DNA from: Diplocloster hominis
GTDB lineage: Bacteria; Bacillota; Clostridia; Lachnospirales; Lachnospiraceae
DNA length: 64,000 nucleotides
Assembly: GCF_032380655.1 (NCBI RefSeq)
Contig: NZ_JAWDIY010000008.1
Span: forward strand, 137,036 to 201,035
Direction of reading: 5' to 3'
A program made the position numbers and the translations under genes. Below, piece by piece: positions 26,008 to 35,909 of this stretch; the stretch's first letter is position 1, and the number at the start of each line of letters is the position of its first letter. The notes under the pieces are model-generated. The model ran no database searches, was not told where the DNA came from, and saw only the letters and a list, made by a program, of their open reading frames with translations.

Positions 26008-27084
26008 TCAATAACCGCGTTTGCCCAGCGTTTCCTGGGTGACTACGGTTACAGGATACTCCGTACCGTCAACGATTACAGACGGGACAGTATCATCATG
26101 CGCGTACATTCCTTCGTCGATGTAGGAGAACTTATCGGGCGTTTTGCCCTCTTCCAGAGTTTCTATAACCGACTGAACAAGAGGACCCTGAAGGGGATTA
26201 CACGCTATGATGCAGGTGATCTTATCTTTTAAAATATAATTCATGGCTTCCTTATTGACACCGTCAAAAGAAATCACCATAATCTCACCGCCATAGATAT
26301 CGGAACCGACCTTCTTGCCGGCGGCCTCGATTGCTTCTATAACACCAAAGGCTTCATTATCATTCTCACAATAAACGACATTAATATTATCATATTGTTT
26401 TAAAAGGGATTCCATCACTTCCTTTCCCTTTGCCTGGGTGAAATCACCTGTGGCCTGGGCCATCAGGTCCCAGCCGTTCGTCTTTTCTGCATCCATAAGA
26501 CCTTTGGTGCGCCCGATCTGAGCGGAGGCCCCGAGGGTACCCTGGACATTTACAATATGAAGATCGGACGGGACAATGCCCTTTGCCGTTGCGAACTGAT
26601 TCAGCCATTCGGCGGCTTTCATCCCTTCCAACTCAAAATCTGAGCCCACCCAGCAGGTAAATAAGCGGTCATCGGATACATCCACCATACGGTCCACGAT
26701 GATAACAGGAATCCCGGCATCCTTCGCTTCCTGGAGAACAGTGTCCCATCCTGTCTCGATCACGGGAGCAAGCACAATATAATCTACATCCTGCTGGATA
26801 AAGGTGCGGACCGCCATAATCTGGTTGGCCTGTTTCTGCTGCGCATTTTCGTAGAGCAGTTCATATCCGTTTTCCGCCGTAAATGTGGAGCGCATGGATT
26901 CCGTATTTGCGGTTCTCCAGTCAGATTCGGCGCCGAGCTGTGAAAAACCTACGATAATCCGGTCGCTTGACACTTCCTCTTGTATGCCTGCAGGTTCACT
27001 TTTGGAAATGTTCCGTTGTCCACAGCCCATTGCCAGCAGGCACAACGCTGATAATATTATGAATCCGGTCAACTTTTTTCTCAT
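26008..27084 (-). CDS. Sugar ABC transporter substrate-binding lipoprotein (YtfQ-like), second copy
   Basis: This 358-aa type I periplasmic-binding protein has a lipobox (LLAMGC). Characteristic stretches are IIVGFSQLGAESDWRTANTESM and IVLAPVIETGWDTVLQEAKDAGIPVIIVDR, as in YtfQ, the galactofuranose-binding family. It is a paralogue of the binding protein at 31,185. A terminator-like hairpin lies between it and the upstream permease, so it may be transcribed separately or at reduced level. Two binding proteins for one transporter could broaden the ligand range. Confidence 0.88.
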   Translation of the reverse strand: MRKKLTGFIILSALCLLAMGCGQRNISKSEPAGIQEEVSSDRIIVGFSQLGAESDWRTANTESMRSTFTAENGYELLYENAQQKQANQIMAVRTFIQQDVDYIVLAPVIETGWDTVLQEAKDAGIPVIIVDRMVDVSDDRLFTCWVGSDFELEGMKAAEWLNQFATAKGIVPSDLHIVNVQGTLGASAQIGRTKGLMDAEKTNGWDLMAQATGDFTQAKGKEVMESLLKQYDNINVVYCENDNEAFGVIEAIEAAGKKVGSDIYGGEIMVISFDGVNKEAMNYILKDKITCIIACNPLQGPLVQSVIETLEEGKTPDKFSYIDEGMYAHDDTVPSVIVDGTEYPVTVVTQETLGKRGY

Positions 27085-27343
27085 TCTTAATCATACCCTC
27101 CCCAATAGAACCTTCCTTAGACTGACCCAAATAAGATACTGTAGATAACACTCAGAAACCCTATATTCTACCCTTTCAAGTATACTAAAAAATTGTGGCA
27201 CTCGGAAGCCCCTCATAAATATTTTTTGCATTACCTGCCCCATACCGTCCACCAGGTACACAGAAACGGTCTGAAAAGCGGCTAAAAAGAGGCAGCCGTA
27301 TGCTTTGTGGCTTCCTCTTTTCAGAATCACGAATACAATTGCT
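27085..27343. other. Spacer between permease and second binding-protein gene
   Basis: 259 bases with no supported gene. They contain the terminator at 27,284-27,321. A 79-codon frame has no protein-like features. Confidence 0.5.
27284..27321 (-). terminator. Internal terminator/attenuator after permease gene
   Basis: On the minus strand AAAAGAGGAAGCC pairs with GGCTGCCTCTTTT (one mismatch) and is followed by T-rich bases. It separates the core importer genes from the second binding-protein gene. Confidence 0.75.
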
Positions 27344-28414
27344 CTATTCCGTTTTTGTTTTCAAACTCTTTTTTTTACGGCTCATGACGATACTCTGGAC
27401 GATCAGGAACAGGCAGAGCATGGCGGCGATGGTGATCCCTGTCCACCAGGCCTGATCCAGTCCGGCCGATGATACTATATTCTGTATGGTGCTGAGGGAG
27501 AGCACACCAAAGAAAGTACCAATGATATTGCCTACCCCTCCGGTCAGCATGGTGCCGCCGATGATGGACGAAGCGATGGCATTCATCTCCATCCCGCTGG
27601 CGTGTGAGGCGGAACCGGAGCCTACATGCATGAAATATACAAACCCACCGATACCGGCCAGAAGGCTGCAGATCAAATGGGAGAGGAATTTTGTTCTTTT
27701 CACATTGATCCCGAGCATCAGCGCACTTGTCTTATTGCCGCCGACCGCGTAAAAGCTGCGGCCCAGCTTTGCCCATCGAAGAACACAGAACAGTATGATT
27801 ACAACCAATATCGCGACCACCACGCCGATTTCAATATAGGCATTTACGAAGTTCCCGAGTTTATTTACGGAACCGACGCCGGGGACCAGGATACGGGTTT
27901 CCTTTACGGCGACAAACTGCTCGTTGGCCACATTAAAGGGGGTCGTATTGACGATCGTCGTCATGCCCCGGGCAAAAAACATTCCGGCCAGCGATACGAT
28001 AAACGGCTGGATATCCAGGTAGGCGACCAGAAATCCCTGTACCAGTCCAAATGCAAGACCGATCGCCAGTGCGATGGCTACCGCGCCCAGCACATTTCCG
28101 CCATGGAAATCCAGATAAACAGCACAGCACATGCTCACCAGTGCCGCAACGCCTCCAACGGAGATGTCGATGCCGCCGGTGATCATGACCAGGCTCATTC
28201 CACAGGAAGTTATGATCAACGCGGCATTCGCGTTCAGGATGTTGAAAAAGGTCTGGGGTTTTAAAAAGCCCTTTCCCTGCAGCAGAATCGCGCCGATATA
28301 CATGACAAAGAAAACCACGATAGTAATAATCAGCAGCAGGTTCGTGTCGGTGATACGGTTCGTTTTACCGCCCGGCTGTTTCCCGGCGGATGTTGACTTT
28401 TTGAATGACGGCAT
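27344..28414 (-). CDS. Sugar ABC transporter permease (YjfF/RbsC family)
   Basis: This 356-aa multi-spanning permease has the family motifs MITGGIDISVGGVAALVSM and NAIASSIIGGTMLTGGVGNIIGTFFGVLSL. The C-terminus is basic. It begins one base after the stop of the preceding permease, so the two are probably translationally coupled and form a heterodimeric channel as in YtfT-YjfF. Confidence 0.92.
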   Translation of the reverse strand: MPSFKKSTSAGKQPGGKTNRITDTNLLLIITIVVFFVMYIGAILLQGKGFLKPQTFFNILNANAALIITSCGMSLVMITGGIDISVGGVAALVSMCCAVYLDFHGGNVLGAVAIALAIGLAFGLVQGFLVAYLDIQPFIVSLAGMFFARGMTTIVNTTPFNVANEQFVAVKETRILVPGVGSVNKLGNFVNAYIEIGVVVAILVVIILFCVLRWAKLGRSFYAVGGNKTSALMLGINVKRTKFLSHLICSLLAGIGGFVYFMHVGSGSASHASGMEMNAIASSIIGGTMLTGGVGNIIGTFFGVLSLSTIQNIVSSAGLDQAWWTGITIAAMLCLFLIVQSIVMSRKKKSLKTKTE

Positions 28415-28415
28415 A

Positions 28416-29516
28416 TTAAGCGGCCTCCTTTCCGTGTGATTTTGACTTTAATTTCTTCCAGAAGCCGGAGAGGCCATCCCTCACCACCGGCGCGCTTAAA
28501 ACGACCAGCAGGATTACCACCACAGCCTTGTAAGCGGAGAGCGCATCGGACTGTACATTGAACTTATAGAGCGTGGTCGTGAGGAACTGAATCACATAAG
28601 CGCCCAGGATCGAGGCGGCCATGTTGAATTTACCGCCGCTTAACGCGTTGCCGCCCAGCGCGACGGCGAGAATGGCATCCATCTCTATATCTTTGGCGAT
28701 GACCGAATAATTGATGGAAGACAGACGGCTTACCTTGATCAGACTGGCCACCGCCACGCACAGGCCGAGAATCACAAAGGTCATAAACTTGATGACGGCG
28801 GGATTCAGACCATTTAACCGGGAGGAACTTCCATTGATACCCACCGCCTGTACATATAAGCCCAGATTCGTAAACCGCAGAAGGAGCGCAGTTACGATCA
28901 TACAGGCCACTGCGATGAAAAATGGCGTCGGAATCGGAATCCCAGGAATAAATCCCCCATAATAACTAAACGCGGGATCGCTGATGATCGGAAGCTCGTT
29001 ATTATTGATCCAGGCGGCGATGGAACGCCCGGCTGTAAACAGAATGAGCGTTGCCACCATGGGCTGGATCTTAAAATACGCCACCAGCGTCCCGTTGAAC
29101 GCTCCAAACAGCATAGCCACCAGGCAGCTGATCAGAAAAGCCACGATTATCGGCGCCTGAAGGGTCTCCGGTCTGGAATTCGTGCCGCAGAGGACCCGCA
29201 GAATCACACTCCCGCTGATGGCGATCGCAGCGCCCACACTGATATCCTGACCTCCTGTGGCAGCCGTGACCAGCGTCATGCCGATGGCGAGAATCGCTAA
29301 CTCAGAACCATAATCCAGGATCGTCATCAGGTAACCGGACAATACAGGATCACCCGCGCTGTTATAGCCCAGTGAAATCTTGAAGAAGGAGGGATCGGTT
29401 ATGAGATTAAACAGGGCAAGCAGCAGCAAAGCCGCGATCGGAATAAAGATCTGCCGTCTGAACAGACTTCCAAAAAATTCAGATACTTTTGATTTTTTCA
29501 TTTCTTGATTCCCCAT
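28416..29516 (-). CDS. Sugar ABC transporter permease (YtfT/RbsC family)
   Basis: This 366-aa permease carries AATGGQDISVGAAIAISGSVI and DIEMDAILAVALGGNALSGGKFNMAASILGAYVIQ. Its ATG overlaps the ATPase stop codon by one base (TAATG), so translation is coupled. The second half of a YtfR-YtfT-YjfF-like module follows immediately. Confidence 0.92.
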   Translation of the reverse strand: MGNQEMKKSKVSEFFGSLFRRQIFIPIAALLLLALFNLITDPSFFKISLGYNSAGDPVLSGYLMTILDYGSELAILAIGMTLVTAATGGQDISVGAAIAISGSVILRVLCGTNSRPETLQAPIIVAFLISCLVAMLFGAFNGTLVAYFKIQPMVATLILFTAGRSIAAWINNNELPIISDPAFSYYGGFIPGIPIPTPFFIAVACMIVTALLLRFTNLGLYVQAVGINGSSSRLNGLNPAVIKFMTFVILGLCVAVASLIKVSRLSSINYSVIAKDIEMDAILAVALGGNALSGGKFNMAASILGAYVIQFLTTTLYKFNVQSDALSAYKAVVVILLVVLSAPVVRDGLSGFWKKLKSKSHGKEAA

Positions 29517-31045
29517 TATTCTTTCTCACCTCCGGCAATGGTGCTCATAATCATATTCTGGGTCAGCTCTTCGCCCGACAACTCACCTACGACCTTGCGG
29601 TCCCTCATCACGATCAGACGTGAACAGGTTCGCAGCATCTCGTCCGTCTCAGAGGAGATGAACGTAATGCTCATACCTTCGGAAGCCAGCTTCAGCACTA
29701 ATTTCTGTATATCGACTTTGGTCCCCACATCGATCCCGCGGGTGGGTTCATCCAGGATCAGATATTCCGGGTTGGTGAGCAGCCAGCGGGCCAGAATGAC
29801 CTTTTGCTGATTACCGCCGGACAGGGACTTGACCGGTGTGTCGGCGGAGGCTGTCTTGATCCCCAAAAGCTTGATATAATCGTCCGCGAATTTGTTGGCC
29901 TCTGCCCTGGTAAAGGGCTTGAAGAATCCCTTAAGCACCTGAAGAGCTAATATAATATTCTCCCTCACCGACAGATCGCCTATGATACCGTCCACCTTGC
30001 GGTCTTCCGGCAGGTAAGCGATTCCGCTTCTCATGGCGTCGATGGGTTTCGATATCTTTATGGTTTTGCCGTTTTTCTTTACCGTTCCGCCCAGTACCCT
30101 GTCTGCGCCGAAGATCGCGCGGACGCATTCGCTGCGGCCGGAACCCAGCAATCCGGTGAAGCCGTTCACTTCACCTTTCCGGATCGTAAAATCAAACGGT
30201 TTGATTCCGGCGTTGCTTACCAGGCCGTTTGCCTCAAACACAGGAACCGATGTATCATCCGCCTCATAATCCTCATGTCCGCCCCGGATATCCGACATAT
30301 CGTCCAGCTCTTTGCCCAGCATCTTGGAAACCAACTGAACCCGGGGAAGATCCTTGATTTTATATTCGCCTACCAGCTTTCCGTCACGCAGAACCGTAAT
30401 CCTGTCGCACACCTCATACACCTGATCCAGGAAATGGGTGACAAAGATAATTCCAACGCCTCTGGCGCGCAGATCACGCATCAGGACGAAAAGTTTCTCC
30501 ACCTCCTGTTCATCCAGGGAAGAAGTGGGCTCATCCAGGATCAGCACTCTGCAGTCCATATCCACGGCCCGCGCGATGGCGACCATCTGCTGGACCGCAA
30601 TCGAACAGCTGGCCAGCTGCTGTGCCGCTTTGGCGGGGATGTCGAGCGCCGCAAGCATCTTATCCGCATCCGCATTGATTTTTTTCCAGTTCTGATACAG
30701 ACTGTGGGTTCTGCCTATGTACATATTCTCAGCGACCGAAAGATTCGGACAGAGGGTAATTTCCTGATAGACAGTGCTGATCCCCAGCTTCTGGGCATCC
30801 TGCGGAGAACGTATGACTGCCGCCTTATCCGTTCCGTTCAGGAAAATCTGGCCTTCATCTTTTCCGTAAACCCCGGTCAGAACTTTAATCAAGGTCGACT
30901 TTCCCGCACCGTTCTCGCCCATCAGCGCATGGATCTCCCCTTCCCGCAGTGTAAAATCCACTCCCTGTAAAGCGCGTACGCCGGGAAAACTCTTGTAAAT
31001 ATTTCTCATTTCCAGTATGGGTTTCTCATTCAAACGTGTATTCAC
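29516..31045 (-). CDS. Sugar ABC transporter ATP-binding protein (YtfR-like, two NBDs)
   Basis: This ~509-aa double-NBD ATPase has Walker A GENGAGKST (43-51), Walker B LILDEPTSSLDEQ in NBD1, the usual degenerate GLLGSGRSE Walker A in NBD2, and signature LSGGNQQKV with LILDEPTRGID. Unlike the ATPase at 2,517, both Walker B motifs keep Glu. The GTG at 31,045 lies immediately after AAGGGG, which is very tight spacing; the in-frame TTG at 31,033 is better placed and may be the true start. Confidence 0.92.
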   Translation of the reverse strand: MNTRLNEKPILEMRNIYKSFPGVRALQGVDFTLREGEIHALMGENGAGKSTLIKVLTGVYGKDEGQIFLNGTDKAAVIRSPQDAQKLGISTVYQEITLCPNLSVAENMYIGRTHSLYQNWKKINADADKMLAALDIPAKAAQQLASCSIAVQQMVAIARAVDMDCRVLILDEPTSSLDEQEVEKLFVLMRDLRARGVGIIFVTHFLDQVYEVCDRITVLRDGKLVGEYKIKDLPRVQLVSKMLGKELDDMSDIRGGHEDYEADDTSVPVFEANGLVSNAGIKPFDFTIRKGEVNGFTGLLGSGRSECVRAIFGADRVLGGTVKKNGKTIKISKPIDAMRSGIAYLPEDRKVDGIIGDLSVRENIILALQVLKGFFKPFTRAEANKFADDYIKLLGIKTASADTPVKSLSGGNQQKVILARWLLTNPEYLILDEPTRGIDVGTKVDIQKLVLKLASEGMSITFISSETDEMLRTCSRLIVMRDRKVVGELSGEELTQNMIMSTIAGGEKE

Positions 31046-31065
31046 CCCTTCAATTCTTTTTTAAA

Positions 31066-31115
31066 ATAAGCGCAGAGCAAGCGTCGAATCTTCGTTTACG
31101 CTGCGCCGCGCTTAT
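31066..31115 (-). terminator. Attenuator hairpin between binding-protein and ATPase genes
   Basis: On the minus strand ATAAGCGC...AGCGT pairs with ACGCT...GCGCTTAT, and TTTTAAAAAAG follows. It probably stops part of the transcription so that binding protein exceeds the membrane complex, a common arrangement in ABC operons. Confidence 0.75.
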
Positions 31116-31184
31116 ATCACTTTCTTAACCATGAACTTAACTAAAGCTTACTATGTACTTTATGGTAGCCCAGCTTTTAAGGAT

Positions 31185-32258
31185 TTAGATCCCGTATTTA
31201 TCTACATCGTCCTGAGTAATGGTAGAAGCGTCGAATCCTTTCTCATCCATGATGATCGTTTTTTCGGAGATCGTTCCGCCGCCCTGGATGGTTTTGATGA
31301 TCTCATCTATGTAGGAAGCCTGGAACGGGTTACACTGTCCGTCGTAGTTCCAATTCTGGTTCAGCAGTTCTTCCAAAGCCCATTTGTTGCAGTCAAATCC
31401 CATAATTATGACGTCTTTGCCGACACCATGGGAAATATTCGCTTTATCCAGAGCGGCTACTGCACCTTTGGCCATATCGTCATTTTCTGCGTAAACGACA
31501 TTAAAGGATTCTCCGGAATCAATCACGGACTGAACGATCTGCTGAGCCTTTTCCGCGTTCCACTCTGCGGTCTGCTGTGTAACCAGCTTCCAACCGTCAT
31601 TTTTGACTGCTTTATCCAGAGCGCCGGTACGTCCCTGCTGCGCCGCGGAACCCATAACTCCCTGAAGGTGGATGATATTATACTCGCTGAATCCCTGCCC
31701 TTTCAGCCAGTCGACCGCCGTCTGTCCCTCTTTGGCCATATCGGAGACAATGGAAGCTTCGTAAAGGCTGGGGTCCGCATCGATCGTACGGTCAAACAGG
31801 ATCACCCGGATTCCTTCGTCCTGTGCATCCTTCAGAACCGAATCCCAACCTGCGGTGTCCGCAGCGGACAGAAGAAGATAATCCACACCGTCCTGAATGA
31901 ACTTCTGTGCCGCCGTAATCTGTTCGTCATTTTTAAGGCTGTAAGCAAAAGAGGCTTCATACCCATTCGCTTCGGTGAACATTTCCTTCATGTCCTTATC
32001 GTTAGCGGTCCGGTATCCGGATTCATTCGGATCATTGTTAATGATACCAACCTTAATCAGTTCCCCGGAGTCTGCCGCCGGAGCTGCCGCGTCCGCTGCG
32101 CCTGCATCATCAGCCGGGGCTTCCGCTGTCGGAGCTGCCGGAGCCTGTGTCTTCGCCGGAGCCGGATCGGCTGCCGCTTCCTCTGTCTTCGAACCGCAGG
32201 CTGTCAAACTGATTACCATGGCCGCCGCCATCATAGCTGCTAAAATTTTCCTTTTCAT
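31185..32258 (-). CDS. Sugar ABC transporter substrate-binding lipoprotein (YtfQ-like)
   Basis: This 357-aa protein has a signal peptide ending LTAC (Cys ~20) and an Ala/Pro/Asp-rich linker. A type I binding fold follows (VGIINNDPNESGYRTANDKDMKEMFTEANGYE; LLLSAADTAGWDSVLKDAQDEGIRVILFDRTID). The start at 32,258 follows AAAGGAGGATTTTTA; an upstream in-frame ATG lies before this site. It is the main ligand-binding component of the importer, and a two-component system lies just upstream. Confidence 0.92.
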   Translation of the reverse strand: MKRKILAAMMAAAMVISLTACGSKTEEAAADPAPAKTQAPAAPTAEAPADDAGAADAAAPAADSGELIKVGIINNDPNESGYRTANDKDMKEMFTEANGYEASFAYSLKNDEQITAAQKFIQDGVDYLLLSAADTAGWDSVLKDAQDEGIRVILFDRTIDADPSLYEASIVSDMAKEGQTAVDWLKGQGFSEYNIIHLQGVMGSAAQQGRTGALDKAVKNDGWKLVTQQTAEWNAEKAQQIVQSVIDSGESFNVVYAENDDMAKGAVAALDKANISHGVGKDVIIMGFDCNKWALEELLNQNWNYDGQCNPFQASYIDEIIKTIQGGGTISEKTIIMDEKGFDASTITQDDVDKYGI

Positions 32259-32455
32259 TAAAAATCCTCCTTTTGTTATGAGTTTCAAAGATTTATTCTT
32301 TTGATGTTTCTATCTTAAATCTGATCAGACAGTAAATCCATGCAGATAACTCACACAAAAGTTGGAATTTTTCAGTGAAATGGAAATAAGTTGAATATTC
32401 TCTTATTTAAGTTTGTTTTTTTATTCAATAGGATTGTACGTATTCCGGGAAAATC

Positions 32456-33931
32456 TTATACTTGATGCGGGTGAACAGCGGTTTCGTCCTCATCCTCATA
32501 AGGAAGCCGAATACTGACGACAGTCCCTTCCCTGTAGGTACTCTGTATGGAAATCCCGTAGTCCTCCCCGAAATTCAGCCGGATGCGCTCATTCACGTTA
32601 TACAGCCCATAGATATCGTTTGCGGTGGCTATCTTGCGCCGTATGCCATCCTGGAGCTGCCGCAGACGTTCCGGGCTGATTCCGATCCCATTATCTTCGA
32701 TTTGTATCGTGAAGAAATCTTCAGACATACTTCCTCTGATTACGATACGGCCAAACCCACGTTTGTTTTTGATGCCGTGGTACAGAGCGTTTTCCACCAG
32801 CGGTTGGATGGTGATCTTGGGAATCAGGCGGGAATCCAGTTCTTCCGGTACATGAATTTCATATTTTAAAATGTCCTGGTAGCGGACCTGCTGTATTTCG
32901 AGATAACTTCTTACATGCTGCAGCTCTTCTTTTATCGGGATGATGTCCTTTCCCTGATTCAGTGATGTGCGGAAGAACTCGGACAGACTGCCCACCATGC
33001 TGACGACCTTCTTTTGTTCACCGGCTTCCGCCAGCCATACGATAGCGTCCAGAGTGTTGTATAGGAAATGAGGGTTGATCTGTGACTGCAGAAGCTGGAA
33101 TTCCGCTTTTCGGATACGGATCTGTTCCTTTGTCACCTGGTTCAGCAGCTCATTGATCTTATCGATCATGGTGTTCAGGGAATCGCTTAGCGCGCTGGCT
33201 TCCACACCGGTCCTGACGTCCGAACGCACGGAGAGATCCCCCTTCGCCACCTGGTCGGTCACATCGATCAGCGTCCTGATGGGGCGTGTGATGCTCAGCG
33301 GAATATAATAAGACAGAAAGGTGATCAGCAGGATAATACCTGCGGATACAAATATGGAGAACCGGATCATAGACATAAAGAAATTCTGGTACTCCTCGCG
33401 TGAACGCTGAATATCCCTGATTTCATAATAGATATATTCAAAAATAGTTTCCCGGAGCAGGGAGGTGACGATTTGCACATCATTTTCCCAGATCTCAATA
33501 TTTTCCTCGTATTTGTTGCCCTCTCTCAGGTTCTGCATAATTCGGTCGGTATAGATATTCAGATTTGTCAGATATTTTTTAGCACTGTTCAGCCGGTTGA
33601 CATTTTCCGGCAGGTTTGTCAGCTCCTCCAATCCGTTCACGATTCGGTTGGCCTCGTCCAGCATCCCGTTCAGATTGGATTCCCCGATGGTTTTGTTCTC
33701 GACGATTAACAGATAGGTTTCATAATCAAAATCTTTCTTGAAATCCAGACTGAACTCACTGGCAACGGATGTTGAATTGATCATATTTTCATAATTGCGG
33801 TTAAGGGACCATAGATTATAGAAACAAAAGATTAAAAACAGAACGATAGGGACCAGCAGCACCAGGTAAGAATATCTGATCTTGGTAGCGAGAGTCGAAT
33901 TATTATAAAACTGTTTGATCCGATTCAACAT
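32456..33931 (-). CDS. Sensor histidine kinase, YesM/LytS-type
   Basis: This 491-aa membrane kinase has transmembrane helices at ~20-42 and ~185-210 with an alpha-helical extracellular sensor between them. A HAMP segment follows (PLSITRPIRTLIDVTDQVAKGDLSVRSDV). The His-kinase domain has the phosphoacceptor His288 in QINPHFLYNTLDAIVWLAE. The ATPase lid shows VENALYHGIKNK and DNGIGI. The start codon abuts the stop of the response-regulator gene, so the pair is co-expressed and probably controls the sugar importer downstream. Confidence 0.93.
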   Translation of the reverse strand: MLNRIKQFYNNSTLATKIRYSYLVLLVPIVLFLIFCFYNLWSLNRNYENMINSTSVASEFSLDFKKDFDYETYLLIVENKTIGESNLNGMLDEANRIVNGLEELTNLPENVNRLNSAKKYLTNLNIYTDRIMQNLREGNKYEENIEIWENDVQIVTSLLRETIFEYIYYEIRDIQRSREEYQNFFMSMIRFSIFVSAGIILLITFLSYYIPLSITRPIRTLIDVTDQVAKGDLSVRSDVRTGVEASALSDSLNTMIDKINELLNQVTKEQIRIRKAEFQLLQSQINPHFLYNTLDAIVWLAEAGEQKKVVSMVGSLSEFFRTSLNQGKDIIPIKEELQHVRSYLEIQQVRYQDILKYEIHVPEELDSRLIPKITIQPLVENALYHGIKNKRGFGRIVIRGSMSEDFFTIQIEDNGIGISPERLRQLQDGIRRKIATANDIYGLYNVNERIRLNFGEDYGISIQSTYREGTVVSIRLPYEDEDETAVHPHQV

Positions 33932-35548
33932 TTACACGTCTCCTTCGGGTGTTTTATCGCCCCGGTACTGGGTCGGAGTCATTCCCTGTGTTTTCTTGAA
34001 CAGATATGAAAAATAATGTGGGTCCTTGTAGCCGACTTCCATCCCGATTTCACTGCTTCTTTTGCCGGTGCACCGAAGCAGTTCTTTTGCCTTGCTCATT
34101 CTGTAGTCGGTCAGGTACTTGGTAAAGGTCTGGCCGGTCTGCTGGCTGAAGATCGTACTCAGATGGTTGGGAGAAAAGTTTACCTGCGAGGCCAGCAGGT
34201 TTAGGGAGAGTTCTTCTTCGCCGTAATGCTCCTCTATGTACTTCGTCACCTCCGAGACAATATCGCCGTATCGGTTGCTGGCGCTTTTATCCCGCAGCTC
34301 CAGCGCCTTTTTGATGATCTTCGACACATAGTCCACAGTGCTTTCCAGGTTGTGTAAATATCTCGAATCGAAAGGGGTGATCTCATCCTTCGGTATCTGC
34401 AGCCCTTCCAGGAAATCGACAACACAAAAGTAAGCGTCCATGGTAATGTATTGCCTGAATATATTCGATTTCATAAGGCTGGAGCCAAGTCCTTTGTAAA
34501 ATTCTTCCACAAAATAAATGGCTTCCTCTCTGTCTCCGGATTTGAGAAATTCCCTGATTTTGCTTCTGTCTATCTGTCTCGGATCCACATTGCAGATGCT
34601 GAATTCTTCTTTTTCCAGATAAACCCGCCGCTCGATATCCCTGAGGTCCAAGATGCAGCTTTCCTGTACCAGATAACGGTGCGCGAACGCGTGACTCGCA
34701 CTTTCGAAGGAAGCGGGCAGTTCCCTCAGCCGGTTCACCGGCTCCCCGATCCCTCCAAAATAGCGGACATTTTCATATTTTTCCAATATGTCCTTGAGTT
34801 TGGAAAGAGAATCGTTCTGTAATCTTTCCAGCTCCGGCTTCGAATCCGCTTTGAATAAGAGCGCCTTTCCCTCCAGATTCCGGTCAAAGATCAGCAGATG
34901 CGCCTCATCCTCCAGCTTTTCCAGTTTCTGCTCGATTTCCACCAGGCTGTCGGAATACTCGCTGTGACCATGTTTCAGAGACTGTGTCTTAAACAAAACG
35001 ATATTATACCACAGGGAAGACAGATCGATATCCAATTTGTCTGCAATCTCCAGCAATTCGCCTGCGGACTTGGAACCTGTAACCAGAAAATGAAACAGAT
35101 CCTTTCTGTCTTTGAGAAAGTTCTCTTCCATTTCCTTCATATACATTTCCCTGATTTTCCGCTCCTGGCGCTTTTCTTCTATTTTGGCAGCCAGAGTGTC
35201 GACTTCTTTTAAAAGATCTTCTCCGTTGATCGGTTTGGTTAGATACTGTGCGATGCCGATCTTGATTCCTTCCTTTGCGTACTCGAATTCCTCGTACCCG
35301 GTCAGAATGATGATCTCCGTGTAGGGCAGTTCCTTTTTGATCAGTTTACTTAAAACTAAACCATCCATAAAGGGCATGCGGATATCAGTGATTACAATAT
35401 CCGGTTTCAGCTTCTGTATCATTGGAAAGGCCAGTTCCCCGTCGCTGGCTTCCCCACAGAAGTCATATCCATGGGATTTCCAGTCAATGTTGTTTTTAAT
35501 TCCTTCCCGGATTACGAATTCGTCTTCCACTAAAAATACTTTTAACAT
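33932..35548 (-). CDS. Response regulator with AraC-type output (YesN-like)
   Basis: This 538-aa protein has a receiver domain with Asp55 in VITDIRMPF, a long middle region (~130-420) and a C-terminal AraC DNA-binding domain (LASQVNFSPNHLSTIFSQQTGQTFTKYLTDYR; EVGYKDPHYFSYLFKKTQGMTPTQYR). It is first in an operon with the kinase and lies upstream of the importer genes on the same strand. Probable target promoters are those of the binding-protein operon. Confidence 0.93.
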   Translation of the reverse strand: MLKVFLVEDEFVIREGIKNNIDWKSHGYDFCGEASDGELAFPMIQKLKPDIVITDIRMPFMDGLVLSKLIKKELPYTEIIILTGYEEFEYAKEGIKIGIAQYLTKPINGEDLLKEVDTLAAKIEEKRQERKIREMYMKEMEENFLKDRKDLFHFLVTGSKSAGELLEIADKLDIDLSSLWYNIVLFKTQSLKHGHSEYSDSLVEIEQKLEKLEDEAHLLIFDRNLEGKALLFKADSKPELERLQNDSLSKLKDILEKYENVRYFGGIGEPVNRLRELPASFESASHAFAHRYLVQESCILDLRDIERRVYLEKEEFSICNVDPRQIDRSKIREFLKSGDREEAIYFVEEFYKGLGSSLMKSNIFRQYITMDAYFCVVDFLEGLQIPKDEITPFDSRYLHNLESTVDYVSKIIKKALELRDKSASNRYGDIVSEVTKYIEEHYGEEELSLNLLASQVNFSPNHLSTIFSQQTGQTFTKYLTDYRMSKAKELLRCTGKRSSEIGMEVGYKDPHYFSYLFKKTQGMTPTQYRGDKTPEGDV

Positions 35549-35909
35549 AACTTCACCCCTGATCAGAAATGTAATCTAAATACATAAAATGTCCGTCATT
35601 TTACACTTCTATTTCATTTAATTATAACATGTATGAAATAGATAGTTGTTTGTTTTCTTACGCATTGAGTTTGTTTTTATTTGAAAAATACGCTAAGCTG
35701 TGTGAGCGGAGCTCCTTTGATATAAGAAAAGTGATAACACGCTTATAATTTCTATATAGCTCGTACACAAAATATTCACAAAACCAAAAAAGTTACTATA
35801 TCTAATGTAGAAAAGTTACTCTGCCCTATGATAACCTTAGACCATGATAAAGGAAGTCCTGCAGGCCCCTTAAAAGATCAAAAAAAAGATCAGGAGGATT
35901 CAGTTAAGA
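35549..35909. other. Divergent regulatory region between two sugar importer systems
   Basis: These 361 AT-rich bases separate the minus-strand regulator operon and the plus-strand CUT1 importer. They contain a TATAAT (35,744) without a well-spaced -35 and a direct repeat AAAAGTTACT (35,788 and 35,811). An AGGAGG site before 35,910 supports that start. No coding sequence is supported. Confidence 0.6.
35788..35820 (+). promoter_or_regulatory. Direct repeat AAAAGTTACT, candidate regulator site
   Basis: Two exact copies of AAAAGTTACT start 23 bp apart (35,788-35,797 and 35,811-35,820), ~90 nt before the binding-protein ATG. AraC-type response regulators commonly bind direct repeats about two helical turns apart, so this could be the site for the regulator encoded at 40,949. 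Confidence 0.4.

Noticed and set aside
27091..27330. 79-codon minus-strand gene between permease and binding protein
   Set aside because: It spans a terminator hairpin and has no ribosome site or family features.
31131..32243. Plus-strand 370-codon frame over the binding-protein gene
   Set aside because: Mirror of a well-supported lipoprotein gene; no start signals.
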